Shown here one piece after another: positions 58,101 through 64,000 of a stretch of 64,000 bases of DNA. The notes under the pieces are model-generated. The model did no database searches and had not been told where the DNA came from. It was given only the letters and a program-made list of their open reading frames with translations. Source of the DNA: Knoxdaviesia capensis (Eukaryota > Ascomycota > Sordariomycetes > Microascales > Gondwanamycetaceae); NCBI GenBank assembly GCA_001510575.1, contig LNGK01000004.1:3718667-3782666 (forward strand). The letters are read 5' to 3'. How positions within the stretch are numbered: the first letter of the stretch is position 1; every line of letters starts with the position of its first letter. Position numbers and translations under genes: made by a program.

Positions 58101-59452
58101 TACCGTTTAATGCGGTGCTCAGAGATGAAAGGGGATGCGTGATGCAGGAAGTAATTATCATTTTTTGAAGGGCTGCCAGGGCCAGCGTTACATTTGCTCT
58201 TTTAACTTTCTCTTTAGTGCAGGTCAGGCATATATACTGAGCGTGTTGAGAGTTTATTTAGGCTTGGATGGTGGTGGGTGGGTGCAAAGAAAGAGCGGAT
58301 TCCACAAAGCGCACCCCGGTCGCAGCCATACTAACACACTAACGGCTACATGCAGCACACATGCTGGCACGGAACAAGAAAAAAAGAAAACGAAGAGCTT
58401 GCTTGCCGTGGATTCCGTCTGTCTGGATGACTGATAACACAGTCACCGTACGTATGAATGCAGAGCTATACGTTTTTGTCTCGCGGTTGTCAGAGCGAAC
58501 ATACGATGTATCATGTTACAATAAGAGTGCACAGCGGCAGGAAGGAGCAACAGACAACAAGGAGAGTGAGTGAGTGAGGAAAGAGAAGGAACGATTGAAC
58601 ATGAACACAGCAAGACTCGCGGTAGGTGGCCGGAATAGGATATAGCCAAAGGGCCCACAGCTTGGGGCAGGAACGGCCGGCCGCCCTAAAACCCCAAAAA
58701 ATAACAACTTAAAAAATAAAATTAAAATGCACCAGCCAAACACAGACACATGCAAGGCGGCGATTGCTGGTCCATCGCGCCTGCTTTCCTGGGAAGAAGA
58801 AGAAGAGAGACAGGGCCTGCGGTCGGGCCACGCGCGCAACGAGAGTTCAAAATAGGGTGGCAAACTTGGTGGGTGGGTTTTGGGTTATCGGCTGATAACT
58901 GAAAAAAAAAAAAAAAAAAACCAACAGAAAAATTGAATAAAAACGAAAAAAATCATAATTTACATATATAAAAAGAACTAGGGGGACAGGACCTGGTGCG
59001 TCTCACGGAAGGCATGATGGGCCCCTTCGTTCTTTCTGGCGACCGGCGGTACTATTGCGCGCCTGTAATGAATCCAAGTCCTACCACTACGACTATGTAG
59101 TAGAGCACGTATACCGCTGTAGCACAGTCGGCTAGTCACTGTTGTTTGCTCCATTCCAGCGAATACTTGCGCTATAAGGCCGGTCTGGACAGCTTCTTAC
59201 GCGGTAGGCGTACCGGCCGCTGAGTGGTGGTACACACGCTATTGTATCCCCCTGAACATGTACGCTTGGGCTGGAGTCTGGGGCTGGGGATGAAATAGTA
59301 TTGGCGCCAATATAATGCAAGCAGGGGGGGAGATGGATGGATGTTAGAGCATGATTTTTGTTCCTTTTCTTTCCCTCCTGGGAAGTGGTGGCAGAGTTAT
59401 TTAGGTGCAGTGTCGCATTTCTGGGAATCACGTATTCAAAGCTTCCAGATAT

Positions 59453-59474
59453 GCACACACACACACACACACAC
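59453..59474. repeat. (CA)n microsatellite
   Basis: Eleven CA units, intergenic. Confidence 0.9.
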
Positions 59475-61265
59475 TTACATTGGTCTTTTGAGCTAGTGGC
59501 GCGTGCAGAGCGAGCAGGTGCGCCATTAAGGTTGCGGTGATGTGACATTTGGGAAAAAGGTTGGGGGGGAGCAGGCGATCAGGATGGATGGTGAACTTTT
59601 CTTAAAGTGATTCCCATGCATATACTAGAGCTGCAGAGTACCTGTCGTCTGCACGTCGTTGTTCGTTGGCCGCGAAGAGATAAGAAGAGCTTCGTGCACA
59701 CGTGCTTTCCAGTATGTGCATAAGTCCATTATACTGTAGTGCATATGTCCTCTCCTGGTGGCGATGTTTTGCTTTGAGTGGAGGGGAACGCATGCCATGA
59801 GCCCTCCTCAGATTACTTGCGGTTTCAGCTACGCAGGCGTGAACCAGGTTGACTTTTTTCATCCGGTGTCGAACCGACAAGGCCAGCACGTAAAAATACA
59901 GTTTGCCCCTACAGTTCACTTCCTGTAAAATACGATGGTGTATCCATCCTACTGAACTCGTATCCGGACTCCAGTATTACGCCTGTCGCCTGTTATGTCT
60001 GGTCTGGAGGAAGAATGACCGTCAACCAATGCCCCAAATCCCAGCCCCAGCCTCTCCCCCCCAGTCCAGCCCACAAATACTTCTTGTGGCTTCTTTCTTC
60101 TGGGGGCCCGTTTGCGCGTCCGTTTTTTTAGGTCTCAAACGCAACCGCGCGGTGGGGAGACTTTAGTCGGGAAAAACAAGACACGAGAGGGAGAAAGAAA
60201 AGAGAAAAAAAAGAAGAAAAAGAACAAAAAGAAGAAGAAACAAAAACCAGGAGTAGAAGGAAGCTTCAATAGCAAGAGACGTGGTCACCCGAGATTCCCT
60301 GACGCTGCTTTCCCTTTCTCTTCGATCGATATCAAGCACCCAGCCGAGAGATGTGCTGGTGGGCTGGTCTGATACCGAACCAGTGTGATACGCCGAAAGC
60401 TTTCTTATTCTCAATCAACACCGTAATGCTTCGTCGCTGGTTTGTCGAACATCCTGTCTGGCGTTCCGTCCCCCCCCTCCCACCCCCTGGTCGCTCGTGA
60501 AATATGCTGGCGGCTATATAAAATGCCACCGAACACCCAGGCCGTTCAGTCATATCGCTTCCCGAACCACCTCCATATATGTTATATGTACTGTACTGTA
60601 CACCATCTAAAATCGACAGAGTGTCATGTGCGGTACGATCTGGAGAGGGACCGCATTTATCTTTGCTTTTCTGTGACAACACGGCATGCCGGGGCTCCAG
60701 AGGCGGTTAACGGCACAGGAGGCCCGGCGAGGAGGCAGGAACACAAAGTCGCTAAAACAGACCTGGTGCCATTAGCATGATTGCATATTGGCCCACCTGA
60801 ATCCGGGATGAGACTCACTCAGACACACGTGACGAGGATGACGAGGGACGACGGACGACAGCACACGGGTGGTGCTATGTGTACGGTGCAATGCGACGGG
60901 AGTGGAGGGGGGGGGGGACCGAAACAGAGAGACAGAAAAGACGCAGGAAACATGCACCTAAAGATCTTGTTCTGTCCCTCTTTCGGCTGGCGGTGGTGGC
61001 TTTGGAGATGTTGCGGCCGCCCGTTGCCGCCGCCGCCGCCGCCACCGCCTGCAGACCAGGCCGCGGTGGCGCTGAAAAAAAATAGATATCTCTATATATG
61101 CAGCAGCCAGCCCCAAGAAGGGATGGTGGTGAGTGACAGCGCTGCGTTGTCTTCGCTTGGCTTGTACGGCCCTTTGTTGTTATCTATTGCATCCACCTGC
61201 AGCCGGCTTGCTGGACCTTTCGCTCCATGTATGCAGTGTCGCTTCGTATGGCGTGGTTGTTGTGT

Positions 61266-61291
61266 TGTGTGTGTGTGTGTGTGTGTGTGTG
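61266..61291. repeat. (GT)n microsatellite
   Basis: About 13 perfect GT units, intergenic. Confidence 0.9.
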
Positions 61292-63641
61292 GCCTCGGGA
61301 GGTGGCCTCACCCACTATCAATCCATGTCCTTTGGCGATTCTCTCTCTCATAGGATCCGTCTGCTCCTCTTTTCTTCTCGAGGTGACAAAGACCCACGAG
61401 CAAGGGAACCACGGACAACCGGCGGCAAAGATGGCCAGAGGAACAGCGAGTTTGTCCTTGCTTTTCCTTGTCTGCTGCTGCTGCTGCTTCTTCTTGCTGG
61501 GATGGCGATGTGGGCCACACTTGGCAGACCAGCCACTACAGTATGGTACAGTACAGTACTCATGTTAATGGACATACAGCACAGGGGGTCGCCGTGTCCT
61601 TCTCTCCGGCCAGTCCTCACCCCCTCGCTGGCCCTGTTTCTTGTGGCGGGTGAGCTGTGAGCCCAAAGTCCAGGGGGTATGCGACTTGAACCGCCAATGA
61701 AAACGGAAAGGCACGCCACGCCTTGTGACACCGGGCCTGAACCACCACCAAAAAAAAAAAAAAAAGAAAAAAAAGAAAAAAGGAAGATAAAGAGGAAGAC
61801 GAGATACACGGTGTCTGCTTTATGCGTTGAGGCCACCAGCTGCGCACCGCAGTCTAGTGGGTACTGGCCGTACACGCACACGTTATATCCTTTAGCTGTG
61901 TGCCAGTAGTAGGAAATGGAACGGCCGTAGCGGGAATATTTCCACTCTCGAGCTGAGAGCTGACCTGAGCTTGAACTGAACTTGGCTCGGTGGAGAGACG
62001 AAGGAAGATTCCAATGCCTGGATTTTTTAGGAACCGTGCAGCTTCAGTCTCTTTTAGCTTAGTGCGCCGAAAAAAAACAAAAAGAATTAACCTTTTCCAG
62101 CACCTAACCTAAAGTTCTTAGCTTGGCTTCATTAAGCGCGGCCGCTTTCCCATTGGCTGGCCCCTTTTTTGTTGTTCCGATAACGGACCCACTAGGCATG
62201 CGACGACTGTTCAACGTGCAGGTAGAGGTACGGACCCAGACACACTACAGAGTATGTAAAACGAAGTACTGCTACTTGCTCCACTTAGCCCTGGGTTCCT
62301 TTTTTCTGTTGAACGGCAAGATGATTTGGGGATTTCTTCGTTAGGTACAACTTCCGAGGACTACAGTACAGTACAGTTCAGGCTACCACTGAGTGGAAGA
62401 GAAGAAGACGAAAGAGATCCCAAGTTCTCTCGGACAGGCTTGGGCTTGTCCTCTTTTCTGTTCAACGACACAGACGAGAGAGAAAAGGGTAGATTTCCTC
62501 GGACGTTAATGGGCCGATTCACCAGCGGGAGATGCCTTTGAGCAAGAGCCCAAAATGGAAGAGCACGGTTCATCTCGAGTTTGTGGCATCTCTCGGCTCC
62601 TCCTGCTGATTCCGGAGGGGTTGGAAACAATGCTTGAAAAAAGAGAAAGAAAAAAAGAACGAAAAAAAGAATATTTGGGACAGTGGCAAGAACAACAATA
62701 TTTCAGGCGTGGGGAGAGAAAGAAAGGTGTCTCGTTGAAATTATGCCTTTTCGTTCTCTGGGGCAATGCCAGCCAGCCAATGAAACTGAAACGGGCGGTG
62801 GCTCTATAGCATCACAGGTATACCGACTGAGGAGAAGGAAAGTCTTGGAGGCTTGGTGTCTCGCCTCTTCATCTCTTGGAAAAAAAAAAAAGAAGTTCAA
62901 CCAGAAAAGCTTGCTTTCCGGTTCTGGTACTGTGTATGAGCGGGTTTCCCTCGATGCAGATACACTCAAGCAATATCGGGAAGGAGAAGCAGGATGACGA
63001 GAGTCAAACTGGCTTTTGGCAGGTCCTGCTGCGATTAGCTCTCTGGCCTGCTCTATGCGCCACACCACTTTCTTTCTTCTTCCCTTTTGTTTTTTCCTTT
63101 TTTTTCTTTTCTTTTTTCTTCTCTTTAATGTGGCGGCTTTCGATCCCGTCTTTGCAGAACCTCCACCATCATCTCCTTCCTGTCTGGAACATCTTAGTTC
63201 TTTTTCTTTCTTATTACCTGGTAGAAACTAGACACGGTATTACGTGTTCGTGTAGTGGTCGAGAGCGGTGTGGCGTATCTTTGGGGGGGTTCGTATGAGA
63301 AGTCTCGACCGGAAAAGCAAAGTGTCTGAGACGGCGGCCGCTCGCCTCCAACTGCCGACTGGTGCAAGAAAGCACAAGCACGTAGTGTCGTTTTGCGAGC
63401 CGGATTGTCAGGCGGGCAAACATGGACTGCAGAGATCCGGATACAGCTGTGGCCGTTGCCCAGCCCTCTTGAGGAATCTGTCGCTCCCCGCGGACTGAAC
63501 TTCTTGCATCCCTATTACGAACAACCGTCTGGAAGGAATGTTTCTGCGCCATGGTGACGGGTTGCTGTAGTACGGTGCATTCCTGGATGTGCCTCGTTCC
63601 AGAACAAGACCAACAAAAAGACCACGGAAAGTGAAACGCCA

Positions 63642-63667
63642 TGTGTGTGTGTGTGTGTGTGTGTGTG
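63642..63667. repeat. (GT)n microsatellite
   Basis: Thirteen perfect TG units, intergenic. Confidence 0.9.
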
Positions 63668-64000
63668 CCTGTCATCAGATGTGCCTGAACCTTAGAAACC
63701 GGAAGCTGTCCCGTGGGTTTCCATTTCCCTCACCGCTCAGGTCGGCCGCAATCGGTGCACCGTTGGGTGGCACCGGTGTCTTGTTTCTGAATCGGCGGCC
63801 AGGACGGTGACCAAAGACAGACAGACAGACATGCAGACGGAAGGGGGCTGGGAAAGGGTTGGGTGATGTCTACTGTTCGCACGTCCATAAGTAAGTTCCC
63901 ACATACGGCCAAAATGCGACCTCACGAGCGCAACGGTGCACTTGTGCGATAGGCCCGGTGCAGCGAACGGCGTGGTTTCTTGCATGCGAGAGAGACAACA

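Larger units (their letters stand above)
58101..64000. other. About 5.9 kb without a supportable gene
   Basis: Nothing resembling a conserved protein, tRNA or rRNA. It contains an A run at 58902-58920, a CA repeat at 59453-59474, a CCG run at 61028-61048, GT repeats at 61266-61291 and 63642-63667, a CTG run near 61470-61487, and three blocks of the TGTAC pentamer (60588-60601, 61546-61560, 62362-62376). Confidence 0.45.

Overview
The window looks like nuclear DNA of a filamentous ascomycete. The evidence is short introns with GTAAGT-type donors and CTAAC branch sites, a mitochondrial homoaconitase for the fungal lysine route, a Zn2Cys6 regulator with a fungal-specific middle domain, an F-box protein and pyrimidine-rich leaders. 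The Sec61 N-terminus and the homoaconitase gene structure resemble Eurotiomycetes (Aspergillus/Penicillium-like), but I cannot name a genus. My gene models cover only about 30% of the window, which is sparse for such a fungus.

Layout. 1-224: 5' end of a minus-strand gene, possibly a homeodomain regulator, leaving the window. 225-11442: about 11 kb without a supportable gene. 11443-12847 (-): adaptin-binding IRC6/p34-like protein. 14148-15938 (-): F-box protein. 17449-23064 (-): full ABCC (MRP/Ybt1-like) transporter whose first exon lies 462 nt upstream of the main exon. 23295-23501 (+): a coding-like frame broken by TGA. 27800-29117: a mutated Tc1/mariner (DD34E) element. 32360-34091 (-): Sec61 alpha. 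34744-36394 (+): tRNA dimethylallyltransferase, divergent from Sec61. 36815-39270 (-): homoaconitase, convergent with it. 42906-45625 (+): Zn2Cys6 transcription factor. 51621-53996 (+): 14-TM DHA2-type MFS transporter. 55652-56146 (-): small single-TM protein. 56147-64000: no supportable gene.

The genes are mostly unrelated housekeeping or regulatory functions: ER translocation, tRNA modification, lysine synthesis, clathrin-adaptor assembly, and two transport families. I see no biosynthetic cluster, CRISPR array, rRNA or tRNA gene. The most distinctive signals are a transposase relic whose 14 in-frame stops are all TAG where Trp is expected (one-strand RIP-like mutation), a 24-bp minisatellite inside that transposase, a dispersed GTACTGTAC pentamer repeat in intergenic DNA, and very short start-codon exons in several genes.
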